From assembly GCF_902170785.1 (NCBI RefSeq), contig NZ_CABHYG010000004.1:124001-188000 (forward strand): a stretch of DNA of 64,000 nucleotides, in the 5' to 3' direction. This document shows, piece by piece, positions 39,833 through 49,492 of this stretch (position 1 is the stretch's first letter; every line of letters starts with the position of its first letter). This stretch comes from Yersinia proxima. Lineage in GTDB: Bacteria > Pseudomonadota > Gammaproteobacteria > Enterobacterales > Enterobacteriaceae. The notes beneath the pieces were generated by a model, which saw only the letters and a list, made by a program, of their open reading frames with translations, was not told the origin of the DNA and did not search any database. The position numbers and the translations under genes are program-made.

Positions 39833-40557
39833 TCCTGTTCATCCTCTGCACTGTCCGTTGCATTTCTCATGGTGATGTCGTTTTCATCGCTTTCATCATG
39901 GAGTGACAGACTATTTTCGACCGCCATGGCTTCACCATCGCGGATCATGCGCAACTGAGCTTCACGTGGGTCATCACCACTGCGCACATCGGCACCGAAA
40001 CGAAACACCGCTTCAGTGATACGAAACTTGCTGCTGTCATTGCCCATAAAGTAGATCATGCCCAAACGGCGTAGCCGGTTGAGTGAGGTGCGTACTTTTT
40101 CCTGCAACTTCTGCTTATCTAAATCCGAACCGGTTGAGCGCTGGTTAACGAACTTCAGCAATTTGCTCTCATCAGCCAGGCTCAGCAGCTCTTCATACAA
40201 CTCGTGTTGGGCGAAGATACCTTCATGAGCCAGACGTTCCGGGCTGAGATACAGATAACAAAGAATTTTACCCACCATCATATCCAACTCAGATAACACT
40301 GAGCGCGGGATAAGAGTGGTAGAACGTGGCCGCAGATAGAAGAAACCTTCTGGTGCGCGAATTAACTCCACGTTATAACGGGTATAGAACTCTTCTAATT
40401 GTTCCTGAAAATCCATCAGGAAAGCATGATTATCCAACTCATCAATGCCGATATGACGACCAGCGCGCAACTGGCTATCCAGTGCCGGAAACAGTGAATT
40501 GGCCAATGCCTGAGCCAGCTTAACCGGCATTACTACTTCAATATTTGTTGATGACAT
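39829..40557 (-). CDS. mukE: Condensin subunit MukE
   Basis: A 242-residue MukE (234 in E. coli), a tandem winged-helix kite subunit linking MukF to MukB. The conserved start MSSTNIE at 40557 is followed by near-invariant [22 protein letters not shown]-type sequence and [17 protein letters not shown]. The acidic C-terminal tail (ending in DSAEDEQE) is variable in length. It overlaps mukF by 20 bases and mukB by 4; a long upstream frame extension lies inside mukF and is spurious. Confidence 0.96.
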   Translation of the reverse strand: MSSTNIEVVMPVKLAQALANSLFPALDSQLRAGRHIGIDELDNHAFLMDFQEQLEEFYTRYNVELIRAPEGFFYLRPRSTTLIPRSVLSELDMMVGKILCYLYLSPERLAHEGIFAQHELYEELLSLADESKLLKFVNQRSTGSDLDKQKLQEKVRTSLNRLRRLGMIYFMGNDSSKFRITEAVFRFGADVRSGDDPREAQLRMIRDGEAMAVENSLSLHDESDENDITMRNATDSAEDEQE

Positions 40558-41860
40558 GTGCCTGCACCTTGGCTCCGTAATCATTGATTGCCAGCCATTC
40601 GGCTGGTAACCCTGAGAAATCGGCTTCGGCCACACCAAGGCGAACTGCCTGGTCGACCAGGATACGAGCCACGTCAAAATGACGAGCACGCGGATATTGC
40701 GCGAGGTAATCGCGCATGACTTCCCCCAGATTGAGCGGCAGTTTTTGTTGTTGATACACTAACAACGCCTGTTCAATCATGGCGGCCAACTGCTCACGGA
40801 TGGCATTAAACTCTTCAAACTCCAGGTCCGGCGGCAGTTCCCCAGTTACCTCTTCACTACGCAGCGACAACTCTTCATCGCGCATATCCAACAAACGATC
40901 TGCATTGGCGTAGGTTAAGGCCCAAGGGCTATCAAAATAATTTTGCACTGACTGGCGCAAGCGCTGAGCGAATACCCGGTTTTTATCCATATCAATCGCA
41001 GTACGGATAAATTTATGCACATGACGGTCATAGCCAATCCACAGATCAATCGCCTGTTGACCCCAACTGATAATACGGTCAAGTTTACTTTGTAAATCAA
41101 AGACCAATTTATCAACCAACTCCAAACCGGCATTGCCGATGGTGGCTTCTTGAATACGCAATAAATTCGCCTGAAGTTTGTCACCAGCCGCTTCCAGCGT
41201 ATCTTGTAGTTCGCGCAGTGTACCGGAGGTTTCTGACAGCAGCATTTCGCAACTGGCAATGGCGGCACGCCAATCCTGGTTCAGTAGTGCTGCGATATCT
41301 TCTTTGACGCTATGTTGCTGCTCGTCCATCAAACGCTGCGTCATATCGATACTGTCAAAGATTTCAGCAACTGAATATTTAAGTGGGGCAAAGACATTAC
41401 GGTGCCAGTGGAATTCGTCACCGCCCTCTTCTGCTGCTTCGGCAGCCCGTTGCAGCTCTTGCGCCACAATCGATAACTGCATCGACAACCGCAGAGTGGA
41501 AAACTCACGTTGGCGGATATAGTAATCGGTGATACCAATGCCCAATGGAGTCAGGCGATAAATAGCATTGCCATCGGCCATTTCGCTGGTAAAGCGGTTA
41601 AGCAAACGCTGGCGCACCATATCATTGATGGCGTTATTAGCGCGCACTGCCACGGTTTCTGTCGTTTGTTCAAAACCTTTGCTGACGTGACGAAATGCAT
41701 CAACCAACTCGCCTTCGCTCATTTCACCGTCCAGCCGCTCACCGTTTAAGGTAGCAATAGCCATAAGAAAGGCCAGACGCTCTGTTGGCAGAGTAATCGA
41801 AAAATCATTTTTCCGCGCCCAGGCGACCAGTTCGGGTACTGTCTGGGAAAATTCACTCAT
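40538..41860 (-). CDS. mukF: Condensin kleisin MukF
   Basis: A 440-residue kleisin, the same length as in E. coli. An N-terminal winged-helix dimerisation domain ([22 protein letters not shown]) is followed by a central helical bundle and a C-terminal winged helix that binds the MukB head. It overlaps cmoM by 4 bases (ATGA), so the whole group is translationally coupled. Confidence 0.97.
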   Translation of the reverse strand: MSEFSQTVPELVAWARKNDFSITLPTERLAFLMAIATLNGERLDGEMSEGELVDAFRHVSKGFEQTTETVAVRANNAINDMVRQRLLNRFTSEMADGNAIYRLTPLGIGITDYYIRQREFSTLRLSMQLSIVAQELQRAAEAAEEGGDEFHWHRNVFAPLKYSVAEIFDSIDMTQRLMDEQQHSVKEDIAALLNQDWRAAIASCEMLLSETSGTLRELQDTLEAAGDKLQANLLRIQEATIGNAGLELVDKLVFDLQSKLDRIISWGQQAIDLWIGYDRHVHKFIRTAIDMDKNRVFAQRLRQSVQNYFDSPWALTYANADRLLDMRDEELSLRSEEVTGELPPDLEFEEFNAIREQLAAMIEQALLVYQQQKLPLNLGEVMRDYLAQYPRARHFDVARILVDQAVRLGVAEADFSGLPAEWLAINDYGAKVQAHVINKY

Positions 41861-42642
41861 AATGGGTCCTTCAGATTCGGCTTAAACGCCATGACATGCA
41901 CGTAGCGCCCCAAACTGATAAAGGGCTCCTGCCGGCAATAGCGCTGTTCCAACGCCAATAATTCAGCAAACTCATCAACTTGTTGCTGTTTATTTTTCAT
42001 GTAATCGTGAAACACCCGCACTCCCGTCTTACCGCTAATGGATAAACCCATTTGCTCAAGCCAACCATATACCGTCGGGGGATCTAAAGGGTATTGCGGC
42101 GACAACGAGCGCTGCCGACGTCTTTTAACGCCCGGTATCGCCAATTGAAAGTTACCTAATACCGCATTACGCATCACCAGTCCATTGGCATTGAAAAACA
42201 TCAACGATAGCGCGCCACCTGGGTTTAGCGCATTAAAAAGTATTTGCAGAACTTGTTGTTGCTCTGCAACCCATTCTAAAACCGCATGGAACAATATCAG
42301 ATCAACGGGCTGTGCTAAATGTTGGGTGATGTCCTGAGCCGCACTTTGTACAAATTGCATGTTGTGGCTCACACCTTTTTCTTCAGCCGCAACTTTTGCA
42401 CGCTGGATCATCTCGGCAGACAGGTCACATAATAGAACCTGATGGCCCAATGCCGCCAATTGGCAAGCCATATGCCCTTCACCACCACCTGCATCTAAGA
42501 TCCGTAACGGGCGTTGCGGCAACTGCGCTAACAGCTCGGTGATATCTTGCCACACCACCGCCTGACGGATCATTCCCTTCGTCGTACCGTAGATATTGCG
42601 CGAGAACTTCTCGGCAATATCATCGAAATTGCGATCCTGCAT
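41857..42642 (-). CDS. cmoM: tRNA cmo5U34 carboxyl methyltransferase CmoM
   Basis: A 261-residue class I SAM methyltransferase (261 in E. coli, formerly SmtA). The SAM motif [11 protein letters not shown] is near residue 48 and [11 protein letters not shown] near 115. It methylates the carboxymethoxyuridine at tRNA position 34. The start at 42642 ([20 protein letters not shown]) is the family N-terminus; 21 upstream codons are not conserved. First gene of the muk operon; divergent from elyC. Confidence 0.95.
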   Translation of the reverse strand: MQDRNFDDIAEKFSRNIYGTTKGMIRQAVVWQDITELLAQLPQRPLRILDAGGGEGHMACQLAALGHQVLLCDLSAEMIQRAKVAAEEKGVSHNMQFVQSAAQDITQHLAQPVDLILFHAVLEWVAEQQQVLQILFNALNPGGALSLMFFNANGLVMRNAVLGNFQLAIPGVKRRRQRSLSPQYPLDPPTVYGWLEQMGLSISGKTGVRVFHDYMKNKQQQVDEFAELLALEQRYCRQEPFISLGRYVHVMAFKPNLKDPL

Positions 42643-42827
42643 GGACACTTGCTCCGCTATCACTATTGATTTGCCGCCCTTGCTTGATAGAAACTCGCAA
42701 ATCAATGGCTATAACAAAAAGAATGACTACCAACCTGCTATTTTGGCACAGCCTGACTTAGAATAAATCTTCTTGACCCGTAATCATCACCAAATGCCGT
42801 TTTTTCAGCCAAAAGGTCCCCGTTTTT

Positions 42828-43595
42828 ATGCTTTTTACCCTAAAGAAGTTTGTCGGCGGCTTATTAATGCCACTGCCCTTTCTGCTTATCGTTATGGGGT
42901 TGGCGTTAATCTTATTGTGGTTTACCCGCTGGCAAAAAAGCGGCAAAACGCTTTTCGCACTAAGTTGGCTGGTATTATTACTTATTAGCCTGCAACCAGT
43001 CGCTGATCGCCTATTATTACTGCTGGAAAAACAATACGCCACATATCAGGGAAACGACCCGGTAGATTACATTGTTGTCCTCGGTGGCGGCTACACGTTT
43101 AATCCGAATTGGGCGCCAAGTGCTAATTTATTCGCAAATAGTTTGCCTAGAGTAACGGAGGGAGTCAGGCTATATCGCGCCCATCCCAACACCAAAATGG
43201 TGTTTACCGGTAGCGCCGGGCCGAACAGCCAAAGCAGCGCGAGAACAGCGGCACAGGTAGCGGAAAGTTTAGGGGTTCCAGCAGCAGATATTATTGCCTT
43301 GGAACAGCCGAAAGATACTGTTGAAGAAGCGGCAGCAGTAGCAACCGTGGTGGGTGATAAACCTTTTTTGTTAGTCACTTCAGCCAGTCATTTGCCCAGA
43401 GCGATAAAATTCTTTACCGCCAAGGGGCTGCACCCTATTCCTGCCCCAGCCAATCAATTAGCTATTACTACCCCATTACATAGCTGGGAGCGCACTATTC
43501 CGGCAGCAACCTATTTAGGCCATTCCGAGCGCGCCTGGTATGAAACATTGGGGCTACTGTGGCAAAAGTTAACGGGCAACAAAAATGATGAATAA
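42828..43595 (+). CDS. elyC: Envelope biogenesis factor ElyC
   Basis: A 255-residue DUF218 protein (259 in E. coli YcbC). Two N-terminal membrane helices (residues about 12-55) are followed by a DUF218 domain beginning VDYIVVLGGGY, with the FTGSAGPNSQSSART and SASHLPRA motifs. ElyC affects peptidoglycan synthesis at low temperature through the lipid carrier. It ends one base from the convergent ycbJ stop. Confidence 0.94.
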   Translation: MLFTLKKFVGGLLMPLPFLLIVMGLALILLWFTRWQKSGKTLFALSWLVLLLISLQPVADRLLLLLEKQYATYQGNDPVDYIVVLGGGYTFNPNWAPSANLFANSLPRVTEGVRLYRAHPNTKMVFTGSAGPNSQSSARTAAQVAESLGVPAADIIALEQPKDTVEEAAAVATVVGDKPFLLVTSASHLPRAIKFFTAKGLHPIPAPANQLAITTPLHSWERTIPAATYLGHSERAWYETLGLLWQKLTGNKNDE

Positions 43596-43596
43596 A

Positions 43597-44490
43597 TTAG
43601 TTCAACCAAGGGAGAAGCTGTCGCGTAGCATTATCAAATAAAGTGCGGTCCAAATTGCCGGTATGAATAAAACGGGAAACCAGTTCCCAAAGAGTATAAA
43701 GCCAGCGGCGCGCCACAAAGGATTCAGAGACCGGCGCTTTGCTAAGATAGCGATAAAATAGCTGACTTGGCATGCCATCTTCACTGAGGCGGAATAAATC
43801 ATACTCGCGCGGTGCCCAGAGCATTGGGCCGGGATTAAGCATCGCCAATAATTGATCACTGCGGGGGTCTTTGAGCATACTGCGCAAAGTCAAATTGCCG
43901 TGAACCAGTACCGAACTGTCGTCAAAACCGGCGAAAAGTGCATTTAACGATGCCCGTGCACGATAAAGCACCGCGCGATCTTCCAAAGTCATCACCGGCG
44001 AATTCATATTAGATAGCGTGGCCCACAGCACTTCAACTCGTTGCTGATACCAACTAAACCAATCATTCTCTTGTGTGCTGTCAACATTGCCGACACAGCC
44101 ATGGCTATCAATCCGGTGCCAGGCTAATACGCCTTCAACTATCTGATCCATCAGCGCATTCCAACGCTCTCCTGTCCGAGTGGGCGCTTCTACTGAAACA
44201 CCCCGTAAGCGTTCCATCAACAGAATTTCTTTATAAGGGGATTGGTGGGTCATGACCAAACCGTACACCGTCGGCAAACGGATATCGCCTTCGCGCGCGA
44301 GCATTGACAATTTATAGGCCTCTTGCTGTGCAATCCCCTGACAGACATAACTCTTTGCCAACAATGGGATAGCCTGCCCCTGCTGATTATACATCGCATA
44401 CAAGTGGGCATAGGGCTGCTCGCTGATGCGTTCAAGGCGGGTAATAGACTCCCCAAGCACGACACTCAACTCAGCTTTCAGCTGTTCCAT
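43597..44490 (-). CDS. ycbJ: Phosphotransferase-like protein YcbJ
   Basis: A 297-residue protein, the E. coli YcbJ length, with an aminoglycoside-phosphotransferase-type fold (PF01636-like). The GVSVEAPTRTGERW, AWHRIDSHGCVG and VLVHGNLTLRSMLKD blocks are seen; in the last, the usual catalytic HGDLHxxN pattern reads HGNLTLRS, so kinase activity is doubtful. ATG 44490 matches E. coli; the frame is open to 44529. Confidence 0.88.
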   Translation of the reverse strand: MEQLKAELSVVLGESITRLERISEQPYAHLYAMYNQQGQAIPLLAKSYVCQGIAQQEAYKLSMLAREGDIRLPTVYGLVMTHQSPYKEILLMERLRGVSVEAPTRTGERWNALMDQIVEGVLAWHRIDSHGCVGNVDSTQENDWFSWYQQRVEVLWATLSNMNSPVMTLEDRAVLYRARASLNALFAGFDDSSVLVHGNLTLRSMLKDPRSDQLLAMLNPGPMLWAPREYDLFRLSEDGMPSQLFYRYLSKAPVSESFVARRWLYTLWELVSRFIHTGNLDRTLFDNATRQLLPWLN

Positions 44491-44629
44491 AAGGCTTTGT
44501 CCGATTATCTGACGAAATAGATAATTCATAATGAGATGATGGGCTGAATATTTCCAGAATGCAGATCAAATAACATCCACAATAAAAATCAAACCCGTAG
44601 AATCGGAATAAAGTGGGGATATAAAGGCA

Positions 44630-44663
44630 GGAATAATGACGCCAGACCCTATCAGTCTGGCGT
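44630..44663 (-). terminator. kdsB terminator
   Basis: On the minus strand ACGCCAGAC / GTCTGGCGT forms a 9-bp stem with a 7-base loop, followed by a moderately T-rich CATTATTC, 18 bases after the kdsB stop. Confidence 0.65.
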
Positions 44664-44680
44664 AGAAATCTGAACAATAA

Positions 44681-45433
44681 TTATTTATTGAGCATAATAG
44701 CTCTAACTCTGTCCAAATCTTCTTGAGTATCAACACCAACTGCCGGCACCGCTTTTGCCACAGCTACGTGAATTTTTTCACCGTACCACAACACTCGCAA
44801 TTGCTCTAACAGCTCAATTTGCTCAAGTTGACTCGGTGCCCAATTAACATAACGGCGCACAAAGCCGGCGCGATAAGCATAAATACCAATATGCCGTAAG
44901 AAACAATCGCCGATGGTTTCTTTAGACTGCGCAAAGCGCTCTCTTTCCCACGGGATAGTTGCGCGCGAGAAATACAGCGCATAGCCTTGTGCATCCATCA
45001 CCACTTTCACGGCATTAGGGTTAAAGGCTTCCTCGCTGCTTTCAATCGGCACAGCCAATGTCGCCATACCTGCATGAGAGGCTGCTAAATTATCAGCAAC
45101 CTGGCGGATAATCATTGGCGGCACCAATGGCTCATCCCCTTGCACATTGACGATAATATCATCATCAGCAAAACCATAGCGTTCAATGACTTCTGCTAAG
45201 CGCTCAGTACCAGATTGATGATCGGCCCGGGTCAGACACACTTCGCCGCCCGCCGCCTCAACCGCTTTCACCACTTCCGGATGGTCTGTTGCCACAATCA
45301 CCCGGGAAGCACCTGACTCCAACGCTCGCTCCATCACATGTACTACCATCGGTTTGCCAGCGATATCCGCCAGTGGCTTGCCAGGTAGACGGGTTGAAGC
45401 ATAACGGGCGGGAATTATAGCAATGAAACTCAT
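44681..45433 (-). CDS. kdsB: CMP-KDO synthetase
   Basis: A 250-residue 3-deoxy-manno-octulosonate cytidylyltransferase, which activates KDO for lipopolysaccharide core assembly. The nucleotide-binding signature [16 protein letters not shown] opens the protein; [11 protein letters not shown] and the Mg-binding VGVDTQEDL near the end are intact. It overlaps ycaR by four bases. LpxK and MsbA, two other lipid A genes, lie nearby. Confidence 0.97.
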   Translation of the reverse strand: MSFIAIIPARYASTRLPGKPLADIAGKPMVVHVMERALESGASRVIVATDHPEVVKAVEAAGGEVCLTRADHQSGTERLAEVIERYGFADDDIIVNVQGDEPLVPPMIIRQVADNLAASHAGMATLAVPIESSEEAFNPNAVKVVMDAQGYALYFSRATIPWERERFAQSKETIGDCFLRHIGIYAYRAGFVRRYVNWAPSQLEQIELLEQLRVLWYGEKIHVAVAKAVPAVGVDTQEDLDRVRAIMLNK

Positions 45434-45612
45434 GCGTGTTTCTCATCAATTGACAGTGGGCGGGCTTCGTTTTCTAACAATACCGGGATGCCATCACGCA
45501 CCGGGTAAGCCAGATTGTCAGCTTTGCATACCAATTCAAGGTTTTCTTTATTGAAGTACAACTTACCGTTGCAGACAGGACAGGCAACGATCTCGAGTAA
45601 ACGGTGGTCCAT
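45430..45612 (-). CDS. ycaR: Trm112-family small protein YcaR
   Basis: A 60-residue UPF0434/Trm112-like protein. It has one CPVC pair and a single later cysteine (VCKADN), where classical Trm112 has two pairs, and the [16 protein letters not shown] core is conserved. The ATG at 45612 follows GGAGGATGT. Translationally coupled to kdsB by an ATGA overlap. Function unproven. Confidence 0.93.
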   Translation of the reverse strand: MDHRLLEIVACPVCNGKLYFNKENLELVCKADNLAYPVRDGIPVLLENEARPLSIDEKHA

Positions 45613-45826
45613 ACATCCTCCAAAATGGAGTTTAGCCAGCAGGAAAGTGGTCGAGGATACCATATCCGCCGATTCAGGTTAACTGCGTCGATGCCATCAT
45701 GCATATCAGATATTGATAACAAAGGGTTATGTTAATCAACCTCAAGATAAGTAAATACAACCCACGGTCGGGATAATAAATGTTGGTTTTGTTATTGATA
45801 TGTTGAATTTCGAGGAGTATTATTTT

Positions 45827-45868
45827 GTGACTGACATCACACAATTATGTACATCGAGTAAGAAATGA
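45827..45868 (+). CDS. Possible 13-residue micro-ORF
   Basis: GTG at 45827 follows GAGGAG at about 9-base spacing and encodes VTDITQLCTSSKK. Its stop codon overlaps the ATG of the next micro-ORF (ATGA). Coding status is uncertain; it may be a leader for the second one. Confidence 0.3.
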   Translation: MTDITQLCTSSKK

Positions 45869-45915
45869 AAGTATTCCATAAAATTATTGCGCTGTTTGCT
45901 AACTTCAGCAACTAA
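45865..45915 (+). CDS. Possible 16-residue hydrophobic micro-ORF
   Basis: ATG at 45865 encodes MKVFHKIIALFANFSN, with a short basic N-terminus and a hydrophobic middle. It overlaps the preceding micro-ORF in ATGA fashion. It sits in the 405-base gap between ycaR and the cold-shock genes, on the opposite strand from both. I do not recognise a family. Confidence 0.3.
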   Translation: MKVFHKIIALFANFSN

Positions 45916-45981
45916 ACCGCAAAAAACAAATAGAAGCACCTGCAAAAAAGCCCGGCGACAGAAAAACTGTCGAACAGAGGC

Positions 45982-46014
45982 AAAAAAACTAACGGCTACC
46001 CTTGGGTAGCCGTT
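45982..46014 (-). terminator. Terminator of divergent cold-shock gene
   Basis: On the minus strand AACGGCTACCC / GGGTAGCCGTT is followed by AGTTTTTTTG, starting a few bases after the stop codon. Confidence 0.92.
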
Positions 46015-46017
46015 TGC

Positions 46018-46227
46018 TTAGAAAGCGATCACATCTGCTGCTGACGGCCCGTGAATACTACGATAAGTAGAAAATTCAACGTTCTGCCCTTCACTTAGTG
46101 ATTTGTTTTTGGTGTTGGCAATAGCTGTCTTGCTGACATACACATCCAAACTACCGTCGTGTGGTGAAATAAAACCGTAGCCTTCAGACTGATTGAACCA
46201 TTTCACGCGACCCATTTTTAACGTCAT
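46018..46227 (-). CDS. Divergent cold-shock-domain protein
   Basis: A 69-residue CspA-family protein. RNP1 is recognisable as GYGFISP, but RNP2 (normally VFVHFSAI) reads VYVSKTAI, losing the aromatic/histidine pair used for nucleic-acid binding. The C-terminal GPSAADVIAF is family-like. The start at 46227 follows AAAAGGAA. It lies downstream of a second, broken csp gene on the same strand. A reduced or altered nucleic-acid affinity is inferred from the changed motif. Confidence 0.88.
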   Translation of the reverse strand: MTLKMGRVKWFNQSEGYGFISPHDGSLDVYVSKTAIANTKNKSLSEGQNVEFSTYRSIHGPSAADVIAF

Positions 46228-46334
46228 AATAAATTTCCTTTTACTGGGCATCCTAACAACTCATTTTTATTTATTGTTTAGATGCAGTTGCCCATCCTAA
46301 AGTTTTCTGATTAAACCTCTATGAGCTTGATTAT

Positions 46335-46363
46335 ATGAAAAAACCCGCATAATCGCGGGTTTT
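46335..46363 (-). terminator. Terminator between the two cold-shock genes
   Basis: On the minus strand AAAACCCGC / GCGGGTTTT has a 6-base loop and a following TTC tract. It separates the broken upstream csp gene from the divergent one, which therefore needs its own promoter; TATAAT on the minus strand at 46335-46330 is a candidate -10. Confidence 0.85.
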
Positions 46364-46442
46364 AGAATTTTGCTATCCGGAGAGATGACTAACACATCAG
46401 CATCATCAATTTCCAGGATCATTCAAACATTATATTTCTGTA

Positions 46443-46652
46443 TTACAGAGCAACAACGTTTGCAGCAGCCGGCCCGCGCGGGCTGTCTTGGATGGTGTAT
46501 TAAACACGCTGGCCTTCAGCCAAAGTCTTGAAACCATCAGTTGCGATAGCAGAGAAGTGAACAAACACATCTTTACCGCCATCATGCTGTTCAATGAAAC
46601 CAAAACCTTTAGCTTCGTTGAACCACTTAACTTGACCAGTCTTCTTAGACAT
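46443..46652 (-). pseudogene. CspE/CspC-like cold-shock gene with nonsense codon
   Basis: The 70-codon frame would encode a canonical CspE/C-like protein: [36 protein letters not shown] and finally GPAAANVVAL. Codon 51 is TAA (46502-46500) where the family has glutamate (GAA), and the frame continues correctly to a natural stop at 46443. The truncated 50-residue product would lack the last two beta-strands of the barrel. A single G-to-T change explains it; a sequencing error or a very recent mutation are both possible, since the rest is intact. AAGGTAAG precedes the start. Confidence 0.85.
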
Positions 46653-47092
46653 AATTCTTACCTTTACTATCAAATACAAATACTAATAAATCTGCCATAA
46701 GGCACTCTACGCCATTGGAATAGCGGGTCTGCAACAGGAACATTACTTATGGGAGTTACTTATCGGAGATACTAGGAGGTTCGTCTTTGAAGCGGCATCA
46801 AAAGATAACGTCTTGGGAGGAACTGCTTTGCTTTACTCTCGTACACTCTTACACATAAATAGGTCTGTAATACAGGCCGGCAGCTATTTACTCACAAAAT
46901 ATATCCCCATGCAACTACTTTATCCGGAAATATGTAGCAAACAGTAGTATCAATGAGATGCCACGCATAAAAAACCAATATTATCCGCGAGATCCCCGCA
47001 ATTTACCGATATCAACCTAAAATAAAAACTGAACATCTACGCCATTATTTGGCAATTTTGTGCCTCAGTTGGCCCAAAGGAGCAACCTGATT
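46653..47092. other. 440-base intergenic region with csp leader
   Basis: The region separates the broken csp gene from the divergent YdcJ-like gene. It should hold the csp promoter and the long 5' leader usual for cold-shock mRNAs, plus the YdcJ-like promoter. I saw no further gene, and no conserved cold-box that I could assert. Confidence 0.5.
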
Positions 47093-48499
47093 ATGAGCCA
47101 TCAGCCATTTGTCCCACCCGACGAGATTCGCGCCAGATTCTCCAGTGCAATGTCGGATATGTATCAGGTTGAAGTTCCGTTATACGGGGCTTTATTGCAA
47201 TTAGTCGCCGAAACGAATCGCCACACTATGGAGCAACAGCCAGAGCTGAGTCGCCATTTACGTCAAACCGGTGAAATTGAACGATTAAATCTGGAACGGC
47301 ATGGCGCAATCCGGGTGGGAACTGCCGCCGAACTGGCAACCTTGCGCCGTTTGTTTGCCGTTATGGGTATGTTTCCAGTTGGCTATTATGACCTGGCCCC
47401 GGCTGGGGTCCCCGTTCACTCTACGGCATTTCGTGCTGTGCATGAGGCTTCACTACAAGCCAGCCCATTCAGAATTTTTACTTCTTTACTGCGTTTGGAG
47501 TTGATTGAACAACCGCAATTACGGCAACGGGCTGCGGATATTCTTGCTAAAAGAAACATTTTCACGCCACGTGCTATTGAATTGATTGTTAAGCATGAAA
47601 CCGCAGGAGGGCTGACCAGCCAGGAGGCAGATGATTTTATTATTCAGTCACTGGAAACATTCCGCTGGCATAACCAGGCGACTGTCAGTGCAGAGATTTA
47701 TCAGCAACTCCATGATCAGCATCGACTAATTGCAGATGTTGTGGCTTTTAAGGGACCGCATATTAACCACTTAACCCCAAGGACACTGGATATAGACGCA
47801 GTACAAATTGCCATGCCACAGCACAACATTACCCCTAAAGCAGTAATCGAAGGGCCACCTCCACGCCATTGCCCAATATTGCTGCGACAAACCAGTTTCA
47901 AGGCCATGGAGGAAAAAGTCGCTTTTATCTCGCCCAATGGCGAAATTATTCAGGGGCATCATACTGCCCGTTTTGGTGAAATAGAGCAGCGCGGTGCGGC
48001 ACTGACGGCGAAAGGCCGCCATCTCTATGACCGTTTGCTGCAAGCAGCACAAGATCAACTACAAGTTCCGGCGAATGAGGAAAATGCGGCGCAATATATG
48101 GCTATTCTTAGCGAGCAGTTCAGCCAATTTCCGGATGATTACCCGACAATACGCGCTCAGAAACTGGCTTTCTTCCGCTATTTCCCGACAGAGAAAAGCC
48201 TTAAAGCCCCAACAGACCTAATGCAAGGTTTAACCTTAGATGAGTTAATTGATGCCGGATTGATCCAATTCGAGCCGTTGGTTTATGAAGATTTTCTGCC
48301 AGTTAGTGCCGCCGGTATTTTCCAATCAAATTTAGGCGATAAAGAGAAAAGTCATTTTACCGGGCACTCCAGCAAGCAGAATTTCCAACACGACTTGGGG
48401 GCTGAAATTATCGATGAACTGCAATTATATGAAGAAACTCAGCAACGTTCGCTCACTGCATGCGCAGCAGCCCTGAAGCTCGCATCCCTGAGTCTCTAA
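47093..48499 (+). CDS. ydcJ: YdcJ/HglS-type 2-oxoadipate dioxygenase/decarboxylase
   Basis: A 468-residue DUF1338/VOC-superfamily protein similar along its length to E. coli YdcJ (447). Family blocks include RHGAIRVGTAAELATLRRLF, GVPVHSTAFR, HINHLTPRTLDID, HTARFGEIEQRG and YEDFLPVSAAGIFQSNL. Characterised members (HglS) convert 2-oxoadipate to D-2-hydroxyglutarate with Fe(II). ATG 47093 follows AAAGGAG; a GTG at 47060 is in frame but precedes that ribosome site. E. coli carries ydcJ elsewhere and has ycaQ in this position. Confidence 0.9.
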   Translation: MSHQPFVPPDEIRARFSSAMSDMYQVEVPLYGALLQLVAETNRHTMEQQPELSRHLRQTGEIERLNLERHGAIRVGTAAELATLRRLFAVMGMFPVGYYDLAPAGVPVHSTAFRAVHEASLQASPFRIFTSLLRLELIEQPQLRQRAADILAKRNIFTPRAIELIVKHETAGGLTSQEADDFIIQSLETFRWHNQATVSAEIYQQLHDQHRLIADVVAFKGPHINHLTPRTLDIDAVQIAMPQHNITPKAVIEGPPPRHCPILLRQTSFKAMEEKVAFISPNGEIIQGHHTARFGEIEQRGAALTAKGRHLYDRLLQAAQDQLQVPANEENAAQYMAILSEQFSQFPDDYPTIRAQKLAFFRYFPTEKSLKAPTDLMQGLTLDELIDAGLIQFEPLVYEDFLPVSAAGIFQSNLGDKEKSHFTGHSSKQNFQHDLGAEIIDELQLYEETQQRSLTACAAALKLASLSL

Positions 48500-48505
48500 C
48501 TGAGA

Positions 48506-49492
48506 TTACGCAGAACGGCGGGATAGTACCTGGATCTTCAGCAGTAATTGTTCAGCTTGATCAGGAGGTAACTGCGCATCTACCGGCAAATACCACCAGT
48601 TGGGCTGAGCAAAAGCCCGGCACTTAACAGCATCTTTTTCAGTCATCAGCAAAATTTGTGGCCCGGAAGTCAGCGAACTCAGTTGGGCTAATGAATAATC
48701 CTGATGATCGGCGAAGGCATATTCCTTTTTGGGGGCAAGACCAAGCAGATTCAATGTGGCGAAAAAACGTGGGGGATGACCAATACCGGCCATGGCAATA
48801 ACATGCTGTAGTTGCTGTGCCGGACAACGTTCCCCCGTCACCAAATTGACAGCTTCCCGTGCAACCAGGTGCATCGGTATCTCGCCAGTTGCAGCGATAC
48901 CACCATTGGTTATCACTGCATCAACTGAGCGCAATCGCCCAGCTCGTTCGCGCATCGGGCCAGCCGGTAGCCACCAACCATTGCCAAAGCGGCGCACACC
49001 GTCAATCACCACCAGCTCAAAATCTCGCTGTAATGCATAATGCTGTAAACCATCATCAGTGATGATGAAATCCAGATCATGAGATTTCAGTAATGCTTTG
49101 ACTGCATCAGAGCGCTTTGGCGAGACAGCAACTGGGGCACCGGTGCGCTGATAAATCAAAACTGGCTCATCGCCAGCTTGAGACGTTGTAGTGCTGTTTG
49201 AGAGCAGTAATGGATACACATCTGATTTGCCACCGTAACCACGGGACACAACACCAATGCGATAACCCCGCTGTTTAAGCTGTTCCACCAGCCAAATAAC
49301 GACCGGTGTTTTGCCATTGCCGCCCGCAGTTAAGTTACCCACAATGATAACCGGCACAGGGGCGCGCCATGCAGAGCGCAGCCCCAAAGTATAACTGATG
49401 CGGATAAGCCAGGTGATAGCACCATATAGCCAGGACAGCGGCAGCAGGAGCAAATATAGCCAAGACTTTCCCGACCAGATACGCTCAATCAT
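48506..49492 (-). CDS. lpxK: Tetraacyldisaccharide 4'-kinase LpxK
   Basis: A 328-residue LpxK (328 in E. coli) that phosphorylates the lipid A precursor at the 4' position. One N-terminal membrane helix ([20 protein letters not shown]) is followed by the P-loop [12 protein letters not shown] and the TDDGLQHY motif. It overlaps msbA by 4 bases. Convergent with the YdcJ-like gene (6-base gap). Confidence 0.97.
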   Translation of the reverse strand: MIERIWSGKSWLYLLLLPLSWLYGAITWLIRISYTLGLRSAWRAPVPVIIVGNLTAGGNGKTPVVIWLVEQLKQRGYRIGVVSRGYGGKSDVYPLLLSNSTTTSQAGDEPVLIYQRTGAPVAVSPKRSDAVKALLKSHDLDFIITDDGLQHYALQRDFELVVIDGVRRFGNGWWLPAGPMRERAGRLRSVDAVITNGGIAATGEIPMHLVAREAVNLVTGERCPAQQLQHVIAMAGIGHPPRFFATLNLLGLAPKKEYAFADHQDYSLAQLSSLTSGPQILLMTEKDAVKCRAFAQPNWWYLPVDAQLPPDQAEQLLLKIQVLSRRSA

